From: UBA9676 sp036522155
Lineage (GTDB): Bacteria; Actinomycetota; Actinomycetes; Streptosporangiales; Streptosporangiaceae
NCBI GenBank assembly: GCA_036522155.1
Contig: DATDGI010000396.1
Span: forward strand, 1 to 12,859
Length of the DNA stretch: 12,859 nucleotides
Reading direction: 5' to 3'
In this document: positions 6,223 to 12,859 of the stretch, one piece after another
Position numbering within the stretch: the first letter of the stretch is position 1
Layout: each line of letters begins with the position of its first letter
Made by a program: the position numbers and the translations under genes
Notes under the pieces: model-generated
The model's input: only the letters and a program-made list of their open reading frames with translations
What the model was told of the DNA's origin: nothing
Database searches by the model: none

Positions 6223-6228
6223 TATGCT
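6223..6228 (+). promoter_or_regulatory. Likely -10 element of tamR
   Basis: TATGCT lies 6 bases upstream of the tamR ATG. Transcription would begin at or very near the start codon, giving a leaderless message, which fits the absence of a Shine-Dalgarno sequence. The best -35 candidate is CTGACT at 6202-6207 with a short 15-base spacer. Confidence 0.4.
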
Positions 6229-6234
6229 GCGCCG

Positions 6235-6741
6235 ATGGCGGGAGAACCCCTGCGGGACGAGGTGGACGACCTCGTGGCCGCCTGGCGGGCAGAACGCCCC
6301 GACCTCGACGTCGAGCCGCTCCAGGTGCTGAGCCGGGTGACCAGGCTGGCCCGCCACCTGGACCGGGCCCGCCGGGCCGCATTCGCCAGTCATGGCCTGG
6401 AACTGGGGGAGTTCGACGTGCTGTCGGCGCTGCGCCGGCAGGGCCCGCCCTATCAGCTCAGCCCGGGCGCGCTGCTGCGCACCACGCTGGTCACCTCGGG
6501 CACCATGACCAACCGGATCGACCGGCTGGAAGAAGCGGGCCTGGTCAGCCGGTCTCCTGACCCGCAGGACAAGCGAGGGGTGCTGGTCACGCTCACCGCC
6601 CAGGGCCAGGCCCGGGTGGACTCCGCGCTGGCCGACCTGCTGGCCGGGGAGCAGGCGCTGCTTGAGCCGGTCCCGGCCGAAGCCCGCCGCACCCTGGCCG
6701 ATCTGCTGCGCACCCTGCTCGCCCCGCTCGACGCTGGATAG
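6235..6741 (+). CDS. tamR: MarR-family (UrtR-type) regulator TamR
   Basis: A 168-residue winged-helix MarR protein divergent from tam. An N-terminal helix (RDEVDDLVAAWRAERPDLD) marks the urate-responsive UrtR subgroup. HTH and wing span about residues 55-120, with LVTSGTMTNRIDRLEEAGLVSR as the recognition region and PDPQDKRGVLVTLT as the wing. Trp17, Asp61, Arg94 and Arg106 keep the four-residue ligand signature of HucR/UrtR proteins; the 33- and 12-residue gaps from Asp to Arg to Arg equal those of HucR (Asp73, Arg106, Arg118). In Streptomyces coelicolor TamR binds the tam-tamR gap, responds to citrate/aconitate-type ligands and also controls aconitase-related genes. The same role is inferred here from the gene pair and the two operators. 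No Shine-Dalgarno sequence is seen, so translation is probably leaderless. Confidence 0.9.
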   Translation: MAGEPLRDEVDDLVAAWRAERPDLDVEPLQVLSRVTRLARHLDRARRAAFASHGLELGEFDVLSALRRQGPPYQLSPGALLRTTLVTSGTMTNRIDRLEEAGLVSRSPDPQDKRGVLVTLTAQGQARVDSALADLLAGEQALLEPVPAEARRTLADLLRTLLAPLDAG

Positions 6742-6864
6742 TCTGGCCCATTCATCCTCCGGTCATTTTCTGTCCATTTCTGGGCCGATATCGGATACCG
6801 GCCGGCCACAGGAAGTTACTATCCGGTTCAGTTCGTACGGATTCGGTACGACGGAAGGACACCG
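6742..6864 (+). promoter_or_regulatory. Leader of the esterase gene, with palindromes
   Basis: The gap holds CCGATATCGG (6785-6794), a perfect 10-base palindrome; TACTAT-like sequence near 6817-6822 as a possible -10; and TCGTAC-GGATTCG-GTACGA (6833-6851), an inverted repeat with 6-base arms. The repeat lies directly before the ribosome-binding site GGAAGGA (6853-6859), 5 bases from the ATG. The second repeat could be an operator or an RNA hairpin affecting translation. No regulator can be named. Confidence 0.4.
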
Positions 6865-7776
6865 ATGTCCCGCCTCGCGTCCGTGGTCACCATTGCCGCC
6901 CTCGTCGCCGGGGCACTCACCGCCGCCACTCCGGCGCTGGCCGCCAGCCGCCATTTCAGCGAACGGCCGGGCTACTACCTGTCGTTAGGTGATTCCCTGT
7001 CGGTCGGCATCCAGCCCAACTCCGCCGGGGTCGACACGCCCACCTCGCAGGGCTACGTGAACGACCTGTACGCGAAGCTGGCGGCCGCCGATCACCGGCT
7101 GCACCTGGTCCAGCTGGGCTGCTCGGGGGAGACCACCGGAACCCTGATCAACGGCGGCATCTGCACCTACCGCGGTGACCGGGAGCTGTCCCCGGTCGGC
7201 ACCGGCCACCCGGCGGGATCACAGCTGGCCGCGGCCGTCGCCTTCCTGCACCGGCACCGGCACGTATCGCTCATCACCATCGACATCGGCGCCAACGACC
7301 TGAACCCGTGCGTCGTGCTCCCCCCCAGCCAGATCCAGGCTTGTCTGGCCCAGGTGCTGCCCCAGATCGCGGCCAACCTCAGCACCATCATGACCGCGCT
7401 GCGGGCGGCCGGCGGCGACGAGGTCCGGATCATCGGCATGCGCTACTACGTCCCGGAACTCGCCGCCTGGCTCACCGGCCCGGCCGGGCAGACGACCGCC
7501 CAGCTGAGTGTGGCCCTGGCCGAGCAGTTCAACAATGTCCTGGCCAGCGGGTTCCAGGCGGCGGATGCCCGGGTCGCCGATGTGTTCACCGCGTTCGATT
7601 CGGCCGACTTCACCGACCAGGTGACGCTGCCGGGCATCGGCACCGTGCCGCAGAACGTGGCCAACATCTGCCTGTGGACGTGGGAATGCGTGCCGCCCCC
7701 GCAGGGGCCAAACGAGCACGCCAACGCCACCGGCTACGCGGTGATCGCCCAGGCTTTCCTGGCCGCCGACCAGTAA
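6865..7776 (+). CDS. Secreted GDSL/SGNH-family esterase or lipase
   Basis: An extracellular serine hydrolase of the SGNH fold, 303 residues. A Sec signal peptide covers residues 1-27 (hydrophobic stretch at 6-22, ATPALA-A cleavage pattern). Block I is YLSLGDSLSVG with nucleophile Ser44, block II is QLGCSGETT with Gly85 or nearby, block III is DIGANDLNPC with Asn144, and block V is NEHANATGY with catalytic His285. The usual Asp three residues before that His is Pro282, so the acid may be absent or supplied by a backbone carbonyl, as in some Streptomyces esterases. Six cysteines (86, 100, 149, 160, 269, 275) suit the three disulfides of Streptomyces SGNH lipases. Leu41 in the GDSL box is a rare TTA codon. 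The substrate is unknown. The gene has its own promoter region and converges on the amidohydrolase, 27 bases away. Confidence 0.9.
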   Translation: MSRLASVVTIAALVAGALTAATPALAASRHFSERPGYYLSLGDSLSVGIQPNSAGVDTPTSQGYVNDLYAKLAAADHRLHLVQLGCSGETTGTLINGGICTYRGDRELSPVGTGHPAGSQLAAAVAFLHRHRHVSLITIDIGANDLNPCVVLPPSQIQACLAQVLPQIAANLSTIMTALRAAGGDEVRIIGMRYYVPELAAWLTGPAGQTTAQLSVALAEQFNNVLASGFQAADARVADVFTAFDSADFTDQVTLPGIGTVPQNVANICLWTWECVPPPQGPNEHANATGYAVIAQAFLAADQ

Positions 7777-7803
7777 CCCGCGTTCAAGGGGGCCTTCCTC
7801 GGA

Positions 7804-9072
7804 TCAGTTGGACCAGCGTTCGCGCACGGCTGCCACGACCTTGGCGACCTGAGCGTCGAAAGCGTCAAGCTGCTCAGCTTCGGCAGCGCTCGCGACGAAG
7901 GCGTATCGATCGCAGGCTATGCCCCCGCGCCATATCCGCTCAATGGCGCGCGTCGCGGTGATGTCCGTCAACGGGTCACCGGACACGAGGACCAGGTCCG
8001 CGCGCTGCCCGGCGGCGACACGTCCTCGGTCGGCGAGGCCGAACACTCGTGCCGGTTCAGCCGTGGCAGCGGCCAGGGCCTGCGCCGGGCTGATGCCGCA
8101 CCGTACAAGGAGTTCGAGCTCTCGGTGCAGGCTTGCTCCGAACACGGTCCCCGGGTTCGGAGCATCCGTGCCCGCCAGCAGAGTGACCCCCGCATCGGCC
8201 AGTCGTCGCACGTTGTCCTCGGCCCGAGAGTAGGGCGGCATTTGCCGGCCATGCCATCCCGAGGCATCCGAAGTCAACCGGCGTGCCCAGGCGTCGCCAA
8301 GCGCTTCAGCGAGCCGTGGGTCCTCTGCAACTGCCGCGCCACCCGGTTCGCCGAGGGTGTTCTCGATGGTGGCCAGCGTCGGACCGACCACGATTCCGGC
8401 TTCGGCCATGCGTTCGACCAGGGCCTTGTCCAGCTCGGCGTTCGCAGGGACGTGGGCCACCACATCGACACCGGCGGACACGACCTCCTCGACACCGGCC
8501 GTCGAGCTCACGTGAGCGACGACGACTATGCCGCGGCTATGCGCGGCAATGACCAGTGCCTGGATGGTTTCGGGGTCCAGCGAGGGCCATAGCCCCCCGG
8601 TGCCGGAGATGATCTTTAGATAGTCCGAGCCCGCCGCGATCCGTTCCGCCACGAATTGCTCGGCCTGGTCAGCGGCGGTCAACGTCGGGAACGGGGCGTA
8701 CATCATCGACGGGTGCCCGCCGGGCGCGGTGGCACCGACACCCGAGGAACGCACGTCGGCCACGTCCGGACGGGAGCCGGCCTGCTCCTTAGCGCTGGCC
8801 ACCAGGTCGGGTTTGCTGAACATGTCGAGAACGGTGGTAACGCCGAAGGTCAACGATTGTGCGAGAGCGCCGGGAACGAGGTGCACGTGCGCGTCGATCA
8901 GACCGGGAAGCACCATCCCGCCGCCCGCGTCGATGACTTCGTCGCCTTCTTGGGCGGCCGAGGCGACCGAGCACTTGGTGATCAGGCCGTCAGCGAACCG
9001 GACCGAAGTCCAGTCCTGCGACTTCGTCCCGTCGAATACCTTCGCGTTCACGATCGCCGTTGCCGCGCCCAA
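7804..9072 (-). CDS. Metal-dependent amidohydrolase (imidazolonepropionase-like)
   Basis: A 422-residue cytoplasmic hydrolase of the amidohydrolase superfamily; there is no signal peptide. The metal ligands of a binuclear TIM-barrel site are all present: HVH (62-64) in LPGLIDAHVHL, Lys153 in DYLKIISG (the candidate carboxylated lysine), His187 in VVVAHVSS, His207 in DVVAHVPA and Asp303 in LLAGTDAPN. The C-terminal RGRVAAGQRADLVLVSGDPL closes the small beta domain. This subgroup includes Xaa-Pro/Xaa-Arg dipeptidases and mycotoxin- or lactone-degrading enzymes, so the substrate cannot be named. The start is TTG at 9072 with a good GGAGG 5 bases upstream. Codons such as GCT, GTT, CAA, GAA and AAA are more frequent than in neighbouring genes, suggesting acquisition. 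It lies 118 bases downstream of the ABC-F gene on the same strand. Confidence 0.88.
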   Translation of the reverse strand: MGAATAIVNAKVFDGTKSQDWTSVRFADGLITKCSVASAAQEGDEVIDAGGGMVLPGLIDAHVHLVPGALAQSLTFGVTTVLDMFSKPDLVASAKEQAGSRPDVADVRSSGVGATAPGGHPSMMYAPFPTLTAADQAEQFVAERIAAGSDYLKIISGTGGLWPSLDPETIQALVIAAHSRGIVVVAHVSSTAGVEEVVSAGVDVVAHVPANAELDKALVERMAEAGIVVGPTLATIENTLGEPGGAAVAEDPRLAEALGDAWARRLTSDASGWHGRQMPPYSRAEDNVRRLADAGVTLLAGTDAPNPGTVFGASLHRELELLVRCGISPAQALAAATAEPARVFGLADRGRVAAGQRADLVLVSGDPLTDITATRAIERIWRGGIACDRYAFVASAAEAEQLDAFDAQVAKVVAAVRERWSN

Positions 9073-9077
9073 GGCGT

Positions 9078-9082
9078 CCTCC
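9078..9082 (-). promoter_or_regulatory. Ribosome-binding site supporting a TTG start
   Basis: GGAGG on the minus strand, 5 bases from the TTG at 9072. No ATG or GTG in frame lies between it and the conserved IVNAKVFDG strand, apart from a GTG inside that strand. Confidence 0.7.
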
Positions 9083-9144
9083 CCAAGGGATCCTGAACAA
9101 CCTGAATAGCAGAGGAAGGGAGTGGAGTGCCCCAGAACGCGCGG

Positions 9145-9162
9145 CTCCGAACTGCGTTGGAG
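9145..9162 (-). terminator. Hairpin downstream of the ABC-F gene
   Basis: CTCC(g)AAC pairs with GTTGGAG around a TGC loop: seven pairs and one bulge, 28 bases after the ABC-F stop. It may end the ksgA-ispE-ABC-F transcript, but no T-tract follows on the minus strand, so readthrough into the amidohydrolase is possible. The rest of the 118-base gap shows no clear promoter. Confidence 0.3.
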
Positions 9163-9190
9163 AACAGGGCGAACGTTGCCTGACGCGGCA

Positions 9191-11050
9191 CTAGCTGGGC
9201 AGTCTCTCGGCCACGGTGAGCCAGCGCTCTTCCAGCGTGACCTTCTCGGCCTGGACGGCGCGCAGCGACGCGCCCAGTTCGATCAGTTTCTGGTAGTCGC
9301 TGGCCTGCGCGGCCAGTTCGGCCGACAGGTCCGCCTCCCGCGCGGTCAGCCGGTCAAGCTGCCGTTCCAGCCGCTGCAGTTCCTTGCGCGCGGCGCGTTC
9401 CGCCCCCGCCGGTCCCGGCCCTGCCTCCGGGGCCGCCTCCCGGCCGCCCCCGGTGCCCGCCGCCAGCCGTGCCCGGGCCAGATACTCATCCACCCCGCCG
9501 CCCAGGTAGGACAGCCTCCCGTCACCCATCAGGGCCAGCACATGATCGGTCACCCGCTCCAGGAAGTACCGGTCATGGCTCACCACCAGCAGCGACCCCG
9601 GCCAGCCATCCAGCAAATCCTCCAGCTCGGTCAGCGTGCTCACATCAAGATCATTAGTGGGCTCGTCCAGCAGCAGCACGTTCGGCTCCCCCGCCAGCAC
9701 CCGCAGCACCTGTACCCGCCGCCGCTCCCCGCCCGACAACTCCCCCGCCGCCACAAACTGCCGATCGCCTCCCAGCCCCAACCGTTCCAGCAACCCCCCG
9801 ACCGACCCCGGCCCCTCAGCCGCCAGGAAGTTCCCCCTAACCTCCGCCACCACCTCCCGCGCCGACAACCCCAGATCAACATGCGCGTCATCCTGCTCCA
9901 GATATCCAATCCGGACAGTCTTCCCCACGACCACTCGCCCCTCCACCCCCAGCCCGGAGGCCTCACCCGAGCCACCATCGGAGCCGCCGCCCAGGCCGGC
10001 GGTGCGGCTTCGCCGCAGCGGCGTTTCTGCTGCCGAGGCGGCGGAGCCGGACTGCCGGCCCCCCTCCGCGCCAGCCAGCACCCTCAGCAACGACGTCTTC
10101 CCGCTCCCGTTAGCCCCGATCAACCCCACCCGATCCCCAGGCCCCAGCTGCCAGCTAACCCGATCGAGCAGCACCCGCCCGCCAGCCCTGATCGTCAAGT
10201 CCTCGGCGTCCAGCACCGTCTTGCCAAGTCTCGCTGTCGCCAGCCGGACCAGTTCGACTCCGTCCCGGGCGGCCGGTTCATCGGCGATCAGGACGTTCGC
10301 GGCCTCGATCCGGAACCGTGGCTTGCTGGTCCGGGCGGGCGGCCCGCGCCGGAGCCAGGCCAGTTCCTTGCGCAGCAGGTTGCGCCGCCGGCGCTCGGTG
10401 GCGTCGGCGATCCTGGCCCGTTCCGCGCGCGCCAGCACGTAGGCGGCATAACCCCCGTCGTAGGCATGCAGCCGCCCGTCCGCGAGTTCCCAGGTCCGCT
10501 CGCACACCGCGTCCAGGAACCAGCGGTCGTGGGTGACGACGACCACCGCCTGGCCCTGCCCGGCCAGGAAGCGCGCCAGCCAGTCGATCGCCGCCACATC
10601 CAGATGGTTGGTCGGCTCGTCCAGCAGCAGCAGGTCGGTTTCGGCCAGCAGCAAAGCGGCCAGCGCCACCCGCCGGGATTCGCCACCCGACAGGCGTTCG
10701 GCATGAGCGGTGAAATCGATACCGGGCAGCAGCGCCCCGACCGCGGACCGGGTGCGCGCGTCGCCCGCCCAGACGTGTTCCGGGCGGCCGCCGGTCACCA
10801 GGTCGCCGACGGTGCCGGACAGCCGGTCCTGCTGCGGCAGGTGGCCGATCCGCAGATCCCGGGCCCGGGTGACCCGGCCGTTGTCGGGCTGGCCGGTACC
10901 GGCCAGCATGGCCAGCAGGGTGCTCTTGCCCGCCCCGTTGCGGCCGACCACGCCGATCCGGTCGCCCGCGGCGACCCCGGCCGAGACCCCGTCCAGCAGC
11001 GTCCGCTGGCCGTAAGCCTTGGCCACCTTCTCCAGGCTGACCAGGTTCAC
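9191..11050 (-). CDS. ABC-F family ATPase (ribosome-associated, Uup/TlrC-like)
   Basis: A 619-residue soluble protein with two ATP-binding cassettes and no membrane domain, as in ABC-F proteins that act at the ribosomal E site in translation or in antibiotic protection. Cassette 1: Walker A GRNGAGKS (36-43), signature LSGGESRR (120-127), Walker B LLLLDEPTNHLD, switch HDR at 174. Linker: about 200-260, rich in Arg and Glu. Cassette 2: Walker A GANGSGKT (312-319), signature LSGGERRR, Walker B LLLDEPTNDLD, switch HDR at 492. A coiled-coil tail (about 552-612) resembles that of Uup. Residues 331-365 form a Gly/Ser/Ala-rich insertion after Walker A of cassette 2. The GTG start overlaps the ispE stop by 4 bases, so translational coupling is likely. 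Housekeeping versus resistance function cannot be settled from sequence. Confidence 0.92.
   Translation of the reverse strand: MNLVSLEKVAKAYGQRTLLDGVSAGVAAGDRIGVVGRNGAGKSTLLAMLAGTGQPDNGRVTRARDLRIGHLPQQDRLSGTVGDLVTGGRPEHVWAGDARTRSAVGALLPGIDFTAHAERLSGGESRRVALAALLLAETDLLLLDEPTNHLDVAAIDWLARFLAGQGQAVVVVTHDRWFLDAVCERTWELADGRLHAYDGGYAAYVLARAERARIADATERRRRNLLRKELAWLRRGPPARTSKPRFRIEAANVLIADEPAARDGVELVRLATARLGKTVLDAEDLTIRAGGRVLLDRVSWQLGPGDRVGLIGANGSGKTSLLRVLAGAEGGRQSGSAASAAETPLRRSRTAGLGGGSDGGSGEASGLGVEGRVVVGKTVRIGYLEQDDAHVDLGLSAREVVAEVRGNFLAAEGPGSVGGLLERLGLGGDRQFVAAGELSGGERRRVQVLRVLAGEPNVLLLDEPTNDLDVSTLTELEDLLDGWPGSLLVVSHDRYFLERVTDHVLALMGDGRLSYLGGGVDEYLARARLAAGTGGGREAAPEAGPGPAGAERAARKELQRLERQLDRLTAREADLSAELAAQASDYQKLIELGASLRAVQAEKVTLEERWLTVAERLPS
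10003..10017. repeat. Small palindrome inside the ABC-F insertion
   Basis: TGCGGC-TTC-GCCGCA is a perfect 6-pair stem with a 3-base loop. It sits within the stretch (about 9956-10060) that encodes the extra Gly/Ser/Ala-rich residues. Small GCGGC-TTC-GCCGC hairpins resemble dispersed palindromic units of high-GC genomes. Whether this is one of a family cannot be judged from a single copy. Confidence 0.45.
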
Positions 11051-11985
11051 GGCCGCGCCACAGCAAGCACGCCCGCTCCGGCGGCCGGGCCGGTGACCCG
11101 GGCGACGGTGCGGCAGACCCCCGCCCCGGCCAGCGCGACCGCCAGGTCCCGGGCGTGGCGGGCGCTTTTGGCCAGGAAGGCACAGGTCGGGCCGGAGCCG
11201 CAGACCATCGCGCCGAGCGCGCCGAACTCGACTCCGGCCGCCAGCGTGCGGCGCAGTTCCGGGCGCAGCGAGATCGCCGCCGCCTGCAGGTCGTTGGCGA
11301 GAAGCGGGCCGAGCCCGGCCGGGTCGCCCGATCGCAGCGCGGTCATCAGCGCCGTGTCCAGGGTGGGCCGGTGAGCATCGCCGGAACCGGCCGCGCGGAG
11401 CCGGTCGCAGGCCGCATACACCTCCACCGTGGACAGCCCATCCTGGGCGAACGCAAGTACCCAGTGGTACGTGCCGGACGCCAGCGCGGGGGTGACCCGC
11501 TCACCCCGGCCCATGCCGATCGCGGTCCCGCCGACCAGGGTGAAGGCGACGTCGCTGCCCAGGCCCGCCGCCAGCTCGGCCAGTTCCGGCTGGCCCAGGC
11601 CGGCCCGCCAGAGCTCGTTGCAGGCGACCAGGGTGGCGGCCGCGTCGGCGCTGCCGCCCGCCAGTCCCGCGGCGACCGGGATCCGCTTGCGGATGCGGAT
11701 GGCCAGCCCCGGGGTGTCCCGGCTGGCCGGCCCGGCTACCTCCGCGACCGCGCGGGCGGCGCGGACCGCCAGGTTGCTGTCGTCGGTCGGGACGCGGCCG
11801 GCCCCCTCCCCGGTGATCGTCACGCTGTCCCGCGCCGCTGGGCTGACCGTCACCTCGTCGAAGAGAGCGACCGCGTGGAACACCGTCACCAGGTCGTGAT
11901 AGCCGTCGGCCCGGACCGGGCCCACGGCCAGCTGCAGGTTCACCTTCGCCGGCACGCGCACGGTCACGGCGGTCACAGGGCTCAC
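11047..11985 (-). CDS. ispE: 4-diphosphocytidyl-2-C-methyl-D-erythritol kinase
   Basis: Phosphorylates CDP-methylerythritol in the MEP pathway to isoprenoid precursors; cytoplasmic GHMP-family kinase. The 312 residues show VPAKVNLQLAVG (11-22, with Lys14 equivalent to catalytic Lys10 of E. coli), GYHDL (28-32), the ATP loop PVAAGLAGGSADAAATL (103-119), GSDVAF with catalytic Asp145 (Asp141 in E. coli) and CGSGPTCAFL (262-271). Length is normal for actinobacteria. The GTG start at 11985 has AGGA 4 bases upstream (11990-11993). It lies 36 bases after the ksgA stop and overlaps the ABC-F start by 4 bases, so the three genes form one likely transcript. The ksgA-ispE order is a conserved actinobacterial arrangement. 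Confidence 0.95.
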   Translation of the reverse strand: MSPVTAVTVRVPAKVNLQLAVGPVRADGYHDLVTVFHAVALFDEVTVSPAARDSVTITGEGAGRVPTDDSNLAVRAARAVAEVAGPASRDTPGLAIRIRKRIPVAAGLAGGSADAAATLVACNELWRAGLGQPELAELAAGLGSDVAFTLVGGTAIGMGRGERVTPALASGTYHWVLAFAQDGLSTVEVYAACDRLRAAGSGDAHRPTLDTALMTALRSGDPAGLGPLLANDLQAAAISLRPELRRTLAAGVEFGALGAMVCGSGPTCAFLAKSARHARDLAVALAGAGVCRTVARVTGPAAGAGVLAVARP

Positions 11986-12021
11986 GATGTCCTGATGGTA
12001 GCCGTCCCCACCGCGGGCTGG

Positions 12022-12859
12022 TCACCCTGTGCTGACCGAGCCCGCAATCCGGGTGAATTCGGCCACGGTGAGTGACTCACCGCGGGCGCCGGGGTCCACC
12101 CCCGCGGCGCGCAGGATCCGCTCGGCCTCGTCCGGGCCGCCCGCCCACCGGGCCAGCGCCGCCCGCAGCGTCTTGCGCCGCTGGGAGAACGCGGCGTCCA
12201 CGACCGCGAACACCTGCTCCCTGGCCGCCCCGGTCGGGGGCTCGCGGCGGGAGAAGGCGACCAGCGCGGAGTCCACGTTCGGCACCGGCCAGAACACGGT
12301 GCGCGGCACCGGGCCGGCCCGGCGGGCGGCCGCGAACCAGGCCAGCTTGACCGACGGCACGCCGTAGACCCGGCTGCCGGGCGGCGCGGTCATCCGGTCG
12401 GCGACCTCGGCCTGGACCATGACCAGGCCCCGGGCCAGCGAGCCGACGGTGGCCAGCAGATGCAGCACCACCGGCACCGCCACGTTGTAGGGCAGGTTGG
12501 CGACCAGCACCGACGGCGGTTCGCCGGGCAGGTCCGCGGCCGTCACCCGGGCCGCGTCGGCGGTCACCACCGCCAGCCGGGGGGCGAGTTCCTGGGCGCG
12601 GGCCGCGACGATGCCGGGCAGCGCGGCGGCGAGGGCCGGATCGACCTCGATCGCGATGACCCGCCGGGCGGCGGGCAGCAGGCCGAGCGTGAGCGAGCCG
12701 ACTCCGGGGCCGACCTCGAGCACCACCTCGCCCGGGTCCACGGCGGCCAGGGTGACCACGCGCCGGATCGTGCCGGGGTCGATGACGAAGTTCTGCCCCC
12801 GCTGCTTGGCCGGCCGGATGCCCAGCCCGGCCACGATCTGGCGGACGTCGGCCGGCCCC
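12022..12859 (-). CDS. ksgA: 16S rRNA adenine dimethyltransferase, 5' end beyond the window
   Basis: Dimethylates two adjacent adenines in the helix 45 loop of 16S rRNA (A1518/A1519), a late step of small-subunit assembly. The visible 278 residues contain RPAKQRGQNFVID, SAM motif I LEVGPGVGSLTLGLL, an acidic motif II in IAIEVDPALA, the catalytic NLPYN motif, MVQAEVADRM, VFWPVPNVDSAL and FSQRRKTLRAAL. A GTG at 12834 could start a 270-residue protein. However, the frame continues to the edge encoding GPADVRQIVAGLGIRP, which matches the usual N-terminal region of actinobacterial KsgA, so that GTG is internal and roughly 5-20 residues are missing. Methylation loss in this family confers kasugamycin resistance; all motifs are intact here. 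Confidence 0.95.
   Translation of the reverse strand, partial: GPADVRQIVAGLGIRPAKQRGQNFVIDPGTIRRVVTLAAVDPGEVVLEVGPGVGSLTLGLLPAARRVIAIEVDPALAAALPGIVAARAQELAPRLAVVTADAARVTAADLPGEPPSVLVANLPYNVAVPVVLHLLATVGSLARGLVMVQAEVADRMTAPPGSRVYGVPSVKLAWFAAARRAGPVPRTVFWPVPNVDSALVAFSRREPPTGAAREQVFAVVDAAFSQRRKTLRAALARWAGGPDEAERILRAAGVDPGARGESLTVAEFTRIAGSVSTG

Noticed and set aside
6148..6393. N-terminal extension of Tam through the operators and tamR
   Set aside because: The family starts at MWDPGLYQRF, a strong Shine-Dalgarno sequence precedes that ATG, and the extension crosses the divergent promoter and tamR.
7777..7803. AAGG-GGG-CCTT in the gap between the convergent esterase and amidohydrolase genes, as a terminator
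   Set aside because: Only four pairs with a 3-base loop and no T-tract; too weak to call.
9122..11374. 750-codon plus-strand open frame opposite the ABC-F gene
   Set aside because: Pro/Gln/Arg-rich shadow of a gene with clear Walker and signature motifs; no ribosome-binding site and no recognisable domain.
12832..12834. GTG at 12834 as the ksgA start
   Set aside because: The frame continues to the window edge encoding GPADVRQIV, which fits the KsgA N-terminus, so the GTG is internal.

Overview
The window comes from a high-GC actinobacterium. The base composition is strongly GC-biased, codons end in G or C, and GTG and TTG starts are common. The gene content (prs-glmU, tRNA-Gln, acyl desaturase plus TetR, tam-tamR, and ksgA-ispE-ABC-F) is a gene set familiar from Streptomyces and its relatives. 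The genus cannot be fixed from the sequence alone.

Layout, left to right. (1) On the minus strand, glmU reads into prs, which leaves the window at base 1. The GlmU encoded here keeps a complete uridylyltransferase domain but stops in the middle of its left-handed beta-helix, so the acetyltransferase active site is missing. (2) A divergent plus-strand gene at 2351-3232 encodes a 293-residue protein of unknown function. It has two helix-turn-helix-like segments followed by a domain resembling a single-motif LAGLIDADG fold, and it sits just upstream of a tRNA-Gln(UUG) gene at 3318-3390. (3) A plus-strand pair encodes a membrane acyl-CoA desaturase and a TetR regulator, behind two overlapping palindromes that are the likely TetR operator. 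(4) A divergent tam/tamR pair encodes trans-aconitate methyltransferase and a MarR/UrtR-type regulator. Two near-identical TCTTGA-nn-TCAAGA operators lie between them. (5) A secreted GDSL/SGNH esterase (plus strand) converges on a metal-dependent amidohydrolase (minus strand) whose codon use differs from its surroundings. (6) A minus-strand run ksgA-ispE-ABC-F enters from the right edge. ispE and the ABC-F gene overlap by 4 bases.

Together the genes cover housekeeping (PRPP, UDP-GlcNAc, isoprenoid precursors, 16S rRNA dimethylation, ribosome-associated ATPase), membrane-lipid desaturation with local control, and citric-acid-cycle detoxification with local control. The stretches that look least ordinary are the truncated glmU, the HTH plus LAGLIDADG-like gene beside the tRNA, a low-complexity insertion and codon-use shift inside the ABC-F gene, and the possibly transferred amidohydrolase. 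No IS element, CRISPR array, prophage or rRNA gene was seen.
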